Shown here piece by piece: positions 44,904-56,452 of a DNA stretch of 64,000 nucleotides. The DNA lies in the NCBI RefSeq assembly GCF_034190915.1, contig NW_026947496.1, positions 34,468,001 to 34,532,000 of the forward strand, written 5' to 3'. The DNA comes from Cavia porcellus (Eukaryota; Chordata; Mammalia; Rodentia; Caviidae). Made by a program: the position numbers and the translations under genes. The notes under the pieces were generated by a model that saw only the letters and a program-made list of their open reading frames with translations, made no database searches and was not told the DNA's origin. How positions within the stretch are numbered: position 1 is the first letter of the stretch; every line of letters begins with the position of its first letter.

Positions 44904-46889
44904 TAATCTAACAGTTAACTGTTTTGTTCCATTAGTTGGTACCTGCTCTCTCCTTAAGTCAGTATGATTTAGCCTGAAATGCTTGGTTCACAACAGTTTT
45001 GCTTTTTTAATTGAGTGTATTTCATTCTTTTAAAGATTACAGAATGTGAAACCTGTGTTTACACTGGTTTTGAGTTGCAGAATATTGTGTGCCTATGGCA
45101 TAGGTAGTGCCGAGCACATAAAATGATTCATACAATCTGCAGAAAGGGTGTTTTAGGCCAAAAAGTAGCTTACCATCTGCAAATCATTATTTAAACTCAT
45201 TAAGACACTTGTACCTTAAAACTGTTATTCTGAGTCTGAAAAACAATTAAGTAAAATTTCCTTATTGGAATAACCCTATTACACTGGTATAAACAGTTCC
45301 TGCTATTATACAATCTGAAATAGTTCTTTGAAAAAAATTGTAAACTGGCCCTTTACAATTCACACAGTGTTCAAAATCATAGCATAATGAGTCTTAAGTG
45401 CAAGTAAAATTTATCACAACATCAATGATGAAAAGCTTCTAGGAAATGTTTTCCTCGTAGGTCAGACAAGATCTTGAGCCTACAGGATTTCTGGTTTGAA
45501 TTGAGAGCTTCAGTGCTCTGGTAGTTCTCCTTTGAATGGGCTTTGGAAGCCAGATTGCATAATCTGAGTATCCTCCTCCAGCAGCTCAGCAGAAGCTCTT
45601 GATGCCGAGATAAGACATCCTGTATAGGGTAATAATGTCACATTTGAATATTTCTAAATATAGTTTCCATGGGGAAAAATGAACTATGTTACATAATCTG
45701 TAGATCCCATCACTTAACCACTTTTGCTTAGCAATTAGTATTTCTAAGTATATCATCAACATCAGTTAATGAGGGGATGGAGATTGGGCATGACAGATAA
45801 ATCAGGCTTTGCACTGCAGGCACCTAACAGCCTTAGATAAATATTCAGGTCATTGTAAATTTCTTTGCCATTTCGAAACTGTCTTTCTTTTGATAGTTCA
45901 GATGGGATATTTTGAACTGTATTGTGGCTATTTGCAGGGAAGCAGAGGGAGCACAAAACTGGAAACAGCCTTTCAAGCAGAGCTAAAAGTCTCAGTTTAA
46001 TAATATATGGAACGAGTATAAAAAGTGAACTTCAAATTACTTGAGCTTTATGTTTTTTGTTTTTGTTTTTGTTTCCATAAGAGTTATGGAGATAGCAGAT
46101 ATTTCCTTTAAAACAAAGATGTCTGGGTTACAGTAAATCAGCACTTCTAAACACAGCTCAAGCCGGGACCTGCCACGTTCTCCAGCCTGCAACATTTAAG
46201 ACTAGTGTAACTACAAAACAGGAAAAGGCTGCTGGGGCCTTTTACCAGGCCGAAACCTGTTACCCCCATTTTGTTATTTCTGCTGCAAACAGCAATTCAA
46301 TTAGCCTTTTGGGTGGTAAAAAGGTAAAGATTTATTGTACCCCATATACAACTGAAATCAGAATTTCACAGGAGGTTACAGTCATTAGGGAAGTTTTGGA
46401 ATACTGTTCTAATAGGCACCATATGGGTTGTAGCCCTTATTTAACACCTACAATCAGGCACCTCTTTCCAGGCTTTAAATGGAGGCAAGTCCAGGCCCCA
46501 GCTTGAGGTTACTGATGTCAAACCCACAGGTAGGAAGGCCAGTGTGCTTGGCTAAGGGTGCATAGCCACAAGTCAGCCACGTGTCACTTTTTTTCACGGA
46601 GTATGCAAAGCATCCTCGGGGCAAAAGAATCACTCTGAGAATTGAGTCTCTCCTTACCACTTCCATCAGCAACGCTGTAGGATTCTGACCTAGGAACACA
46701 GACCGAACCCCTCAAAGAGCTCTCGCACAATGGATGCGCCACACCCTGTGCTCACACTCTCTGCACACAAGCACCAGGACCCGTGGAAACATGGGGACCC
46801 TGTCAGCATGGTCAGATTGTAGCTTTCTCTTTTTCTTTTTTTAAACTCTGCATCGCTCAGACTTTTTAAAAAAAAAAAAAAAAAAAGGA
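44904..46889. other. Intergenic sequence, nothing recognised
   Basis: No supported gene or repeat. An A run at 46867-46886 sits directly before the second CpG island. Confidence 0.4.
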
Positions 46890-47450
46890 AGGCGGCCTCC
46901 AGTTTGGGCAGATCCTGTTCCCAGGAGGGGAAGGAACCAGAGGAGGCGCCCGCAGCCACCACCGTCACCCACCCCCACCTCCCCTGCTCCCCACCCGCCG
47001 GTAAAGGCTTACTGGGAGCCCACAAATCGCCCTTCGCTGACACAAGGGCTCCGACTCGCGCCCAGGTTTTCCATTCCAGACTTTCACGCGGCCCCGAGCC
47101 GCGTGGTACCGGCGCGCGCTGGAAGCCGCGCGACCCCGCCTCGGACGCGGGAGACCGGGGGCGCAGCGAGCCCCCTCCCCACGCGCCCCGCGCCAGCTGC
47201 CGCGCTATAATTAGCGACCGCTGCCTGCCGGGGTGGCCGCCCAGCGGAGGAATGTGCGCGCGCGGGCCGCCGCCGCCGCGCGCTGCACCAAATAAAGTCA
47301 AAGGCCTGGCTCCCGCGGGCCGCGGCGGGGAGCGCGCCCTCGAGGCCCGGAAAAGATCACACGCGCGGCTGCAGCGCCGGGCCGCCGCCCGCCGGTCCCC
47401 GACGCGCGCCAGCCTGGCCCAGCTGAGTGTTTTTGCTAAGCTGGAGATGG
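46890..47450. promoter_or_regulatory. Second CpG island, possible promoter or enhancer
   Basis: A roughly 550 bp island of high G+C and CpG, isolated in AT-rich sequence and about 3.8 kb past the IRF2BP2 end. Elements seen: a homeodomain-type core ATAATTAGC near 47208-47216 and an AATAAAGTC near 47291. Long frames run through it on both strands (208 and 260 codons), as expected from composition. It may drive a non-coding transcript, but no clear splice donor decides the strand. Confidence 0.6.
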
Positions 47451-47916
47451 CGCATGACAAGAGCTGCCCCAAATGGCACTCCTCTTTTGGAAATCATGAT
47501 GCCGGTTCCACCGGCCCCCCCTCTCCTTAAGGTTGTAGCTATAATAAGCCAAATGTTCCATGCTGGTGGAGTAAACACGCATGTTAAGGGGCATCTGTCT
47601 TAGCAGAGGGCACTCGTGCACAGAGCTATGTTACCAAATGTATTTATGGAGCAAACCTCAGGACGTGCCCCTGTGGGAACTACCGAGTCAAAGGGCTGTG
47701 ACAGCTGCACAAGAGGTGACTTTGTGTCAGGAAACTTATTTCCACTAAAAAGAAAGGCTTTTCTCTAATCATTGTACTCGTGGGTGCTTGAGGTACCACC
47801 AATTTCTAATTTGTATTAATTACTGAATTTAATTATTCTTCTGTAACAGAACCAGTATGACTAACAGGGCATCTTTGTGTTTCCTATGAGATTTGGTTTT
47901 GTTCCCTTTACCACCA

Positions 47917-47918
<2 letters not shown>
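47451..47918. other. Flank of the second CpG island, nothing recognised
   Basis: Mixed-composition sequence without repeats by eye, so it could hold conserved non-coding elements. A 27-codon frame begins at the ATG at 47447 and ends at 47530. Confidence 0.35.

Positions 47919-47953
<35 letters not shown>
47919..47953. repeat. (AC)n microsatellite
   Basis: About 17 AC units following ACCACC triplets. Confidence 0.95.
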
Positions 47954-47954
<1 letters not shown>

Positions 47955-48003
47955 CCACCACTGAAGACTTGAACTCAAGAATTTTGCATTACGTCCTGGC
48001 CCC
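47954..48003 (-). mobile_element. ID SINE fragment, minus strand
   Basis: CTTGAACTCAAGAATTTTGCATTACGTCCTGGCCCC resembles the antisense of the ID box-B half, adjoining the AC repeat that could be its altered tail. Confidence 0.4.
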
Positions 48004-48017
48004 AAGGCCCATCTTTT

Positions 48018-48090
48018 CTTTTGTTTGTTTTCTTTTTCTTTTGCTGTTAGGTTTTTGTGTTTGTTTTGTTTGTTTGTTTGTTTGTTTGTT
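48018..48090. repeat. (TTTG)n simple repeat
   Basis: TTTG/TTTC units ending in five TTTG copies; likely the antisense tail of the adjoining B1 fragment. Confidence 0.8.
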
Positions 48091-48150
48091 TTGAGACAGG
48101 GTCTAAGTTGCCTAAACGAGGCTCCAATTTGCCTCTATCATTTTTTAAAT
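48091..48150 (-). mobile_element. B1 SINE fragment, minus strand
   Basis: TTGAGACAGGGTCTAAGTTGCCTAAACGAGGCTCCAATTTGCC resembles the antisense of the B1 end; truncated. Confidence 0.6.
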
Positions 48151-48161
48151 CGACATTATAG

Positions 48162-48262
48162 GGACTGGGCTAGGGCTGTAGCTCCATGCTACATAACTAG
48201 AGGGCTTGCCTATTATGTAGAACGCCTGGCTTCCATCTCCAGCTCCAAAACAAAACATAACA
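48162..48262 (+). mobile_element. Degenerate ID-type SINE, plus strand
   Basis: GGACTGGGCTAGGGCTGTAGCTCCATGC, then AGGGCTTGCCTATTATG and CTTCCATCTCCAGCTCC, with an A-rich tail. Confidence 0.7.
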
Positions 48263-49505
48263 AAGGACACTGATGTGTCACCAGGCTTGGAGTAGAGGGT
48301 GGCTATCTGAAATAAGGACATACCGAGTGTTGTAGGGTAGTTTTAGTCATTGTTTAAACAGTGATTGTAGATGGATGAGAGTGGAGTGTAAGGATTTGCC
48401 CCAATGCTCCCTTGAACCAATGGTTTATTTTTTATTTTTTCAGTTGTGTGTGTGTGTGTGTTTTGTTTTCCTGATAATAGGCACAAAAACCATGTTAGAG
48501 GCTTCTGTTGAAAATTATACAAGGGTCCACATCTCATAGTTTACCAAGGAACCTGGAAGATTCTTCCAAGGTTGGAATGCAATTTTTGTAAAGTTCCTCT
48601 GTTCTGAGACAGCAGCAGTGCACTCACAGCATGACTCTACTCCTTCATCCTTCACCTAGGCCTCAGAGCAAGCAATGCCCAGAGAGCGAAGTCCAGGAGC
48701 TCATGAAAACACCCCTCAGAGTTACCCAATTCCGGCCCGCTACACTAAGGCACTGAAGTAAGGGCCTCCACCAGTATGGAACTTTTGGCTTATTATAGCT
48801 GCAGCCTATTTGTTCTTGGCCAGATGTGTCCTCTCAGGTAACCTAGTTAATGTCTATGACTCTTAATTATTAAAAAAAAAAAAGGTGGGAAGGAATAAAG
48901 GCGCCTCAGAGAGATTAAGAAATCAGATTGGGTGACCTCCAGGATACCTGAGTTTTCATGCATCAGCCAGACACAGGAAAGCACTAAGTGACACAGGCAT
49001 TATCAAGTAGCTGGGTAACACTCACATAGACTGTCCTTTGTTATGTAAAAGACGGTAACAGCAAATTGCGGGGAAACACTGGAGAGAAGAGCTCCCCCTG
49101 CTGTCCTCCCAGGTGACAGGTTGTCCAGAGGCCACAGTCCTGGGTGTCCCCTGGGTGCCAGAAGATTGGGCCATTTGGAGTCAGTGCCAGAGAATTTGTC
49201 AAATTCATCACCATGGCACATGTGTAGTTTTATTAGAAATGCAATAAAAATATAGCCCACAAATAAAAGACATGATTATTTTTCTTAGAACACTCTCCAG
49301 ATTCTTATACAGAAAGGTCAGGCCTACATTCTACCCCCTAAATGGTCTACCTCAGTCCACTTCTGACTTTAAGAGCAACAGTGGTATTTGTTGGCCCACT
49401 TGGGGGGCTGAGAATATATTTGTATATATTGTTGGGGGGTTATTTTTGTTGGTGGTGGGTTTTTTGTTTTGGTTTTGGTTTGGTTTTTGCTGCTGCTGTT
49501 GTTAA
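48263..49505. other. Intergenic sequence, nothing recognised
   Basis: No exon or named repeat; a TG run at 48447-48461 and T/G-rich sequence near 49440-49500. Confidence 0.4.
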
Positions 49506-49614
49506 TTTTTGAGAGAAGGTCTTGAATCACAGCCCAGGTTGGCCTTGAACTTGGAATCCTTCTGCCTCAGCCTCCCAAGCCCTGGGATTATAGATGTGTG
49601 CCACCATGTCCAAC
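49506..49614 (-). mobile_element. B1-type SINE, minus strand
   Basis: Antisense 7SL-derived SINE: TGAGAGAAGGTCTTGAATCAC, CCCAGGTTGGCCTTGAAC, TCTGCCTCAGCCTCCCAAG, TGGGATTATAGATGTGTGCCACCATG. Fairly complete. Confidence 0.88.
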
Positions 49615-49750
49615 TTCTCTATTGCATCTTTAAAATATTTTAAATGTTATAATATAATAGGGGAGAATATGTTTGGTTTGTTTTTCCCTCAGTGAACATA
49701 TTTTATTTGTAAACAAGTTACTTCATTTCCTTATTGTCTTAGTTACTTTT

Positions 49751-49864
49751 TTTTTTTTTTTTTTTTTTTTTGTCTTTTTCCTTTTTATCGGTACCGGGGA
49801 TCGAACTCAAGACTGCGTGCTTGCAAGGCAGGCGCTTATGCCGCTGAGCTAAATCCCCAGCCCC
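49751..49864 (-). mobile_element. ID-type SINE, minus strand, young
   Basis: Antisense of the 21551 family: poly-T, then ATCGGTACCGGGGATCGAACTC, GCGCTTATGCCGCTGAGCTAAATCCCCAGCCCC. Flanked by CTTAGTTACTTTT at 49738-49750 and 49865-49877. It inserted at the edge of a MaLR LTR. Confidence 0.94.
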
Positions 49865-50185
49865 CTTAGTTACTTTTTACTCGTCGCTGAGATGAGTAAA
49901 AAGTTGGGAAAGGAAAGGTTTATTTCTTACAGATTTTGGAGGTTTCAGTCCACATTCAGTTGGCTCCAAGGCAGGCGGGCATGGCTGGGCCGCAGTTCAT
50001 AGCAGCTGCAAACAGCACAGAGCAAGACGCACCTTCTTCCTGCCATTACATCACATCCTGGCTCCACCCCCATGTGGGTGGAGCACTGACACCATCAATC
50101 CAAGCACTAGACAATGAACCATCACAAATGCAGAGTGCAAACTCATGAGGTCTGGGGGCCACAGACATAAACCTTGACACTTATA
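49865..50185 (-). mobile_element. MaLR (ORR1/MT-like) LTR, minus strand
   Basis: CTTAGTTACTTTTTACTCGTCGCTGAG, GGAAAGGTTTATTTCTTAC, TTTCAGTCCACATTCAGTTGGCTCCAAGGC and the GGCTCCACCCCC block follow the antisense of the rodent MaLR LTR consensus. Confidence 0.7.
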
Positions 50186-50317
50186 AATTACACCTTTTTG
50201 CTCAGAAGCCAGTGGATTCATAAGTAAGCCTTGAGAGTTATGAAGAGTTGTGTTTGTCAGCCACAAGCAGGAATTTATTTAAGATCTTCAGCCCCCTCAA
50301 CAAATCTGGTAAACAAG

Positions 50318-51315
50318 AGTCTGTTTTCCACTGTTATAGCAAAATACCATGAGCTGGGTACTTTATAAAGAAAAACTGTTTATTTAGCTCACAGTTTTAG
50401 AAGCTAAAGATCTAAAATCAGGAAGCCTTTTCCATCTGGTCCCTGATGAGGCCCTTCCCTGACTATATCACACCATAGATAATGGCATCATAGCAGATGG
50501 CCAAAATACGTGTGACACAGAGAGGCCACATGTGAGACAGAAAGCCAAAAGGAGAATCAGATAGACTTTCTTTCATAATAACAATGTGTTCTCATGAGAA
50601 AAATTAACTCATGCTGTGAGACCAGCAGTGATCCTTTCCAAGATGTGATCTGATTTGGCAACTTGACTGGACTGAAAACTCTAGCAGTAAAGCATAAGTC
50701 TGGGTGTGTCTGTGGAGATGATTGGCAGGTCGGCCAACAAATTGGGTGCTAACAACCAACAGGCTCATAGCCTGGGTAGAAGAAAAAGGGAAAGAGGGAA
50801 ATTCAACCATTTTTGAAGAACTCAGTCTTAAGTGTGGCCTTTACTGCTATCGCCTTTGGTTATCCGTCTCCAGTTCCTTCAGCCTTCTGACACAAATTCA
50901 TACCAGTGACTCTCCTGTGAGCCTAAGGACTCCACCCTTGATCCTTCTTGTTCTGTGGCTTCCCTTTTCAGCTGAGCAGCTACTGGATTGTGTCGATCTC
51001 CAACATATAGATGACTATCATGGATTCTTGAACTTCTGATCTCACAGATGACCACTGTGGACTCTCCCACCTCTGAACCTCTAAGCCCGCCTGGTTAATC
51101 TCCTTGTATATTATATGTGTATTTTCTCTTGATTCTGTTCCTCAAGCAAACTGTAACTAATACACAAGGGCAGAGCCCTCAATTACCAAAGCACTTCCCA
51201 TCTGACATTACCTCTTAAAAGATCCTACTGCCTTCCATCATTGCCACACTGGCCACGAGGTCCCAACACATGATCCCTTGGGAGACAAACTCAGATCATA
51301 TCCAAACCATACTGG
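50318..51315 (-). mobile_element. MST-like MaLR LTR, minus strand, split by an insertion
   Basis: The left part (50318-50640) reads GTCTGTTTTCCACTGTTATAGC, CTGGGTACTTTATAAAGAAAAA, GTTTATTTAGCTCACAG and ends in ATTAACTCATGCTGTGAG. The right part (about 51165-51315) resumes GGGCAGAGCCCTCAATTACC and ends AACACATGATCCCTTGGGAGAC, CATATCCAAACC. Together they follow one antisense MST/THE-like LTR, interrupted by 50640-51164. Confidence 0.65.
50640..51164 (+). mobile_element. Old LTR-like insertion inside the MST-like LTR
   Basis: Opens near ATTTGGCAACTTGACTGGACTG, TGGGTGTGTCTGTGGAG, and ends TTCTGTTCCTCAAGCAAACTGTAACTAATACAC, the layout of an old mammalian LTR. The antisense form of the same family is at 54241-54700. 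Family name not determined. Confidence 0.55.
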
Positions 51316-51394
51316 TGTGTAATAGCTCATTTCCTGCAGATTTGAACTTCAATGCCCCATCAGTGAGGCCCTCCCTCCTCATCCTGTATGGGCA

Positions 51395-51490
51395 TCCTAT
51401 TGCTGCTGTAACAAATTATCACAAACCTAGTAGTTTAAAACAATACAACAGTACTGTTTTATAATTCTGAACATCAGCTAGATATGGAAC
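51395..51490 (-). mobile_element. Old LTR fragment (MLT-like), minus strand
   Basis: GCATCCTATTGCTGCTGTAACAAATTATCACAAACCTAGTAGTTTAAAACAATACA, the same text order as the start of the repeat at 19081. Confidence 0.5.
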
Positions 51491-51959
51491 ATCAGGTGGA
51501 TGGACCTTGGCATGTCAAATGTGCTCAGGGAGCCTATAGATTCTGTTCAGCCAGGAAAAAGAGGCCACATTGATGTACTCCAACCAGGAAAATCAGGGAA
51601 AGATATCAGGGCACATGCGAACTAAACACATCAGAGTCCACTTAGAAGGGTGATACTTCCTGAGATACTTTTACCAGTGCAAGTGTGAGGGGCAGGGCAG
51701 ATAACCTAGGAGAAAGCAGGTTCTCAGGGTGGGAGGTGACACTGTCTCTCAGGTTCAGCCCACAGCCTCTGTGGGACTGGATCCTGGTCACTGGAACAGC
51801 AGGCAGATGCTGGCTGTGATCTCCTGCTCTGGTTTTCTGCCTTCTGACATGGAGTTTGGAAGGAAGGCAGCAAAGAAAGGGAGAGAGGCAGGATTCACCG
51901 AATAGTCCCCTAGGTGGCCTTATAAGCAGGTTAATGGCAGTTCTTTCACTGAAAGTCTC

Positions 51960-52150
51960 TGCTAGGTGGGCACAGAATGCCATGGTTAAATGCTTGCAGC
52001 TACCTTCAGGTCCTAGCCCCACTGTTACTTAGCTGTGTAATCTTGGATGTCTCTAAGCCTCAGCCTCCTTGTCTGTAGAATGGGAATAAAGTAGCACGTA
52101 TTTCTTAAGATCATTATGAGAGTTCAATAGAAGAATGTGTAAAGTCTCCT
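51960..52150 (+). mobile_element. MIR SINE
   Basis: CATGGTTAAATGCTTGC, CCACTGTTACTTAGCTGTGTAATCTTGG, CTCTAAGCCTCAGCCTCCTTGTCTG, AGAATGGGAATAAAGTAGC and CATTATGAGAGTTCAATAG follow the MIR order. Confidence 0.8.
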
Positions 52151-52175
52151 TAGGATTGTGACACCATAAAAGTAG

Positions 52176-54240
52176 GGTCTTTTTATTTATCCCAAATCAG
52201 AAAGCAGCAGAGGTCTGGCAATGAAATTTACCTCCTCTTCGCATCACACACCACTCAGGTCTTTCTCCATGGGTCCTTTAGGACTCCTCAGAGGATGGAC
52301 ACCTCTGACAGTCCTTCTTTAAACACCTCCCCCACCCCTGCCACTTCCTTCCCCATCCAACTATCACTCCTTGTATCCTCACTTGGGTTTCCACCCATGG
52401 TTCCTTCTCGTGCCCTCTAAACTCTGCTCTCAGGCTTCACTTGCAAGTCTGTACAGCTTCTTTCTAGCCAGACCCTTTCAGCCCCACTGTGGGGAGCTCC
52501 AGACCCTTTTCAAACCTATGGAAGAGACAGAGACCAGGCACCCTCTTCTAGGAGCTAAACACAAGCCGATTTGGAACAATCTAAAGATGTTCTGGCTCCA
52601 TCACTTCAGACAACAATGGCTAAAGTCAGTTTTATTCTAAATTAACCAAATGTATATATCACTCACTGTACCATTAGCACAGAGAGACTAATAATACTTA
52701 TAGAATTATAAACACAAAAATATAAACTCAGAAGTAGCATAAAATTGATGACTATTGTTTTTTAACTTGGGATTTTCCACCCAGAGAAGCCTTACTTTAG
52801 TGATGAAGTTATGGGCCCACTTAAATAAAATTTATAAAAATATAAAGACATATATATAGAGAGAGAGACTTAGACCAATGTCTGGGCAGCTGCCCTGATT
52901 AACTCTTCTTGACCATTTATAAAATATCTATTCAAGATTGTTCCTTAAAATCCTAAGCTTACCCCAAGGACAGTGCCTTTTCTGGGAGCTGGCTCTCAAG
53001 GCTCTGGGACAGTTATGTCACTGGGTCACATTTCTGTACTGCCCTGCAAAAATGCTTTGCTCAGACTGGCCAGAAGGTCCAGGGAGCCAGAAGGTCAAAG
53101 GTGTGAGAGAGGCTGCTCCTTTCCTTTTGGCAAGACTGGAGAACCTTCCAGGTTCACTGCCTTGCCCTCTTGTTCCCTAGGGAAGACCACAGAGACAAGA
53201 AAGTCTGACTGCAGAAACAAAAAAGGGTTTCCTGCTTTAGGTATACCCACCAAGAGGCTAGAGGTACCTTTGCTATACAAATACAGATGATGTTGTTTTG
53301 GGAGCCTGTCAACATAAAGGTCTCCTCTTGATATGTGATCAAGATTTCACATGGATTTGTCAAACAAGAGCTACAGCCTACCTGCTTCATTTTCCTTGAG
53401 CTCATAATAAATTCTTTTGCAAGACACCACAGAGGCATTGGGAAGACATTCACTATACCAGGACAGAAGGAATAATCAGGGTGAGTGATGGAGGAGGACA
53501 CTAAGACTCCTCTGCTCTGCTCCTGGGTCTCACTGTGAAGGCTCACAGCTAGCCCAGTCCCTGGAGCCATCTAGCCATGAAGAAGGACCTGTGAGTGTCT
53601 CTTTGCCATCCTCTATATCTATATCACTGTGTTCCCATGTGACTCCCCAAGTCTCTTACCCCTCTAGTCCTAGAACTATTGCCCTTGGAAAGCTCAGTGG
53701 ATCCATAGCTCCTGAGTTGCTCTCAGATACGCCCTTCCTCCCATGTTGGCCAAGTCTATGACACTGGGCCCTACTACAACCCTGAGGTCCGCCTGGTTAT
53801 CCCCTGCCCCTCAGGCCTCTTTTAGGACTAGAAAGCACCCAGTTTTTGGCCCAGTGGTGAGGAGTCTGCTGCTTGTTTGGTTTCCTTCCCAACATCTAAG
53901 GCAGCATCTCCTAGGGCAGAGCCCTACCTGTCAGCACACTAACCTCAGGTTTAATTGCAATGCTGGCACTTTGTCATAAATAAGTGGATTTAGTTTGGGC
54001 ACTCAGTCTCTGAAAGGTTTGCCATCACTTTCCTAGAAAGTGGCTTTCTGTCCTGGGTTCTCTATCACTGCGCTGTGCGACCCATAAGACTCTGCTACCT
54101 ACACCTGGGCTGTATAATGCCACCCACTTTCTGAACTTTGCCTGACACCCCTGAAGCCTAAGGATGCTGTACCTCATCCCCACCAGCAAATCAGCTGAAC
54201 AGAAGCCTGTCCCATCCTGGTGAACAAGTCCGGTGTCACA
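52176..54240. other. Intergenic sequence, nothing recognised
   Basis: No supported exon. Frames up to 138 codons (53154-53570 minus) show no domain and overlap others. Confidence 0.4.
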
Positions 54241-54700
54241 GGGATTAGTTGGGTTCTCCAAAGGGACAGAATCCAAAAGGATGTGTAAGAACATACAGAG
54301 ATTTATTTTAGGAAGTTGGCTCATGCAATTAACACAACTGGCAAAACCAAAATCCATACAACAGGTTGACAATGCTAGAATTTCATTAAAGAGATGATGT
54401 TGTCATCTTGAGTCTGAAATTTTCAGGCTGAAAACTTGGTCAGGACTTCTACATTCTAAACTTGAGGCTCAATTTTTGCTTCTTTGGGAAACCTCACTTT
54501 GTGCTTTTAAGAACTTCAGTGGATTGGATGAGGCCCATCGTCACACTAAATAGTAATCTGTTTTATTCAAAATCTACTGATTTTAATATAAAATAGTAAT
54601 ATAACATGTGTTTTCTTCCATAGAAACAGCTAGATTGATGCTTAACCAAATAACTGGCATCATGAAATTGACCCAATTGAACACAAAATCAACCTTCCTG
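54241..54700 (-). mobile_element. Old LTR-like repeat, minus strand
   Basis: GATTAGTTGGGTTCTCCAAAGGGACAGAATCC, GAGATTTATTTTAGGAAGTTGGCTCATGCAATT, GATTGGATGAGGCCCATC, TAGTAATCTGTTTTATTCAAAATCTACTGATT. It is the reverse of the family at 50640-51164. Confidence 0.6.
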
Positions 54701-56273
54701 GCCACTTTTCAGGTTTTCTCTTCCTTCTCTCTTGCTCTCCCCAGAAGATGGCTCTATCAGTTATAGTGCTTTCATCACAAAGTCACAGAATAGCCTACTC
54801 AATAGGCTTAATCACAAAAGAAACTTATTATCTCTTAAAACTGAAAATGCCACAGTCTGGCAGGCAGGTTTCTGGTATTACACAGGTAAAGGTTTGACTT
54901 TGTCTCTCTCCAATTCCTTAATTCCACCTTGCCTCCATTAGTGTTATCTTTCAGCAAGCTTCCCTTGCCGTTCCAGAAGGCCCGCAGACATCTACATTCA
55001 CATTCATGAAGACAGAGAACAGAGCATCCATCCAGAACGGGGCAAAGAGTTCTGACCTCTCTGATTGGTTAGATCCTAACATCATCACTGTGACCCAGGG
55101 AATCCTCTGCTTTGATAAGCTTAGCTCTACCCATCTCCTAATTAGTCCCAAGACAAGGAGAGGGACTGTCCTGACTGCCATCTAGTTAGGGATTTCCCCT
55201 GGGACCCCGGTAGGATCAGTCTCACTGTAAGAAGTGGTTGCTGCTTCAGCTGAGAGGCAGACTAGGAACAGGAAAATAATCTTGTTGCTTCGCACCAGCT
55301 TCCCAAGAAGAACCCTACCTTGCCCGTATTCAGGGGCATATCCTGCACTACAGCCTCTTATGAGAGCACCTGCCAGAGCTTCGTGTCCCAGCCCAGGAGG
55401 TCCTCGGCAGCAATCCTTATCCCAGGAAAGGACAATGGCCTGAAGGAGGTTACCTCCTGCTTGGGTGTCAAGGCAGAGTTAGTCGTGTGAAAGAGAAGGG
55501 AAGAGGCTGGCAGACATGAGCTCACTCCAGATGTATTCTGTCTCTAAACTGCTTGCTCCTCCCTCTGCCATCAAGGGAGTGATCCTTCAATAGGACCGAA
55601 CTCATAGCAGCTGGCTTCACAAGTGTGGGCTTGGGGATGCCACTGGAGCCACTCAAAGCTGAGGAGAATGAGTCACTGATTAGGGTGGCTTGGCAGGAAC
55701 AAAGAATGAAGGAAGCAAGCAACTTGGAGACATGTTGGGGCAGCACAGAGGATGAGGTTGATTCCTGAGATTCTGATCTGTAATTTGTTTTTGTTTAAAA
55801 AAAAAACAACAGAGGTGGCAGGACTCACATCTTAACAAGCTGTAAAATACCGCCTCCACCCCTTCCCATCTGTATATCTCTCCGCCATGGCAGCTGGCCT
55901 AGACCTGCCATTTGCAATGCCTGGGGAGGTGGCTATGCACCTTTGCTAAGAAGAACATGTGCTCCTGTGCTCATGTGTCTAACTGGAGTCCATCCAGACA
56001 TGGCACACAGGCACGGGGTCCCATCAGTTACTGGATGATCAGGACGCTCCATGATCTGAGCAGACATGCCAGACCCGAGGACGACTAGAGGGAAAAAATC
56101 TGCAGGGCACTTCTCTTGTTGAAGTACCATCTTGAGCTGGAAAGAAGCAAGTATTTGAGGCAACATGTTGCTGGTATTACACAGAGGGCAAATTACATAA
56201 ACAGGCACAGGATTCTAAACCGTTCAGTCACTGAGTCCTCTTAACAGCCTGCAATCCCTCCACCCCACTTTGG
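54701..56273. other. Intergenic sequence, nothing recognised
   Basis: No supported gene; small frames only. An A run lies at 55796-55806. Confidence 0.4.
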
Positions 56274-56452
56274 AGGGGGGATATTGGGATTGAACCCAAG
56301 GTTTCACACTAAGCTACACCCCCAACACTTTTTATTGTTTTAAGATAGGGTCTCACTTAGTCTCTAAACTGTCCAAGGTAGGCGTTAACTGCAGTCCTGC
56401 CTCAATCTCCAGAGGTATTGGAATCATAGGTGTATGTTACCATGCCCAGTTT
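56274..56452 (-). mobile_element. Composite B1-ID SINE, minus strand
   Basis: Antisense ID part (GATTGAACCCAAGG, ACACTAAGCTACACCCCCAAC) then antisense B1 part (AAGATAGGGTCTCACTTAGT, GTCCTGCCTCAATCTCC, GGAATCATAGGTGTATGTTACCATGCCCAG). Confidence 0.82.

Noticed and set aside
46690..47530. 260-codon minus and 208-codon plus frames in the second CpG island
   Set aside because: Both strands open over the same GC-rich sequence, no motif, and no clear exon boundaries; base composition explains them.
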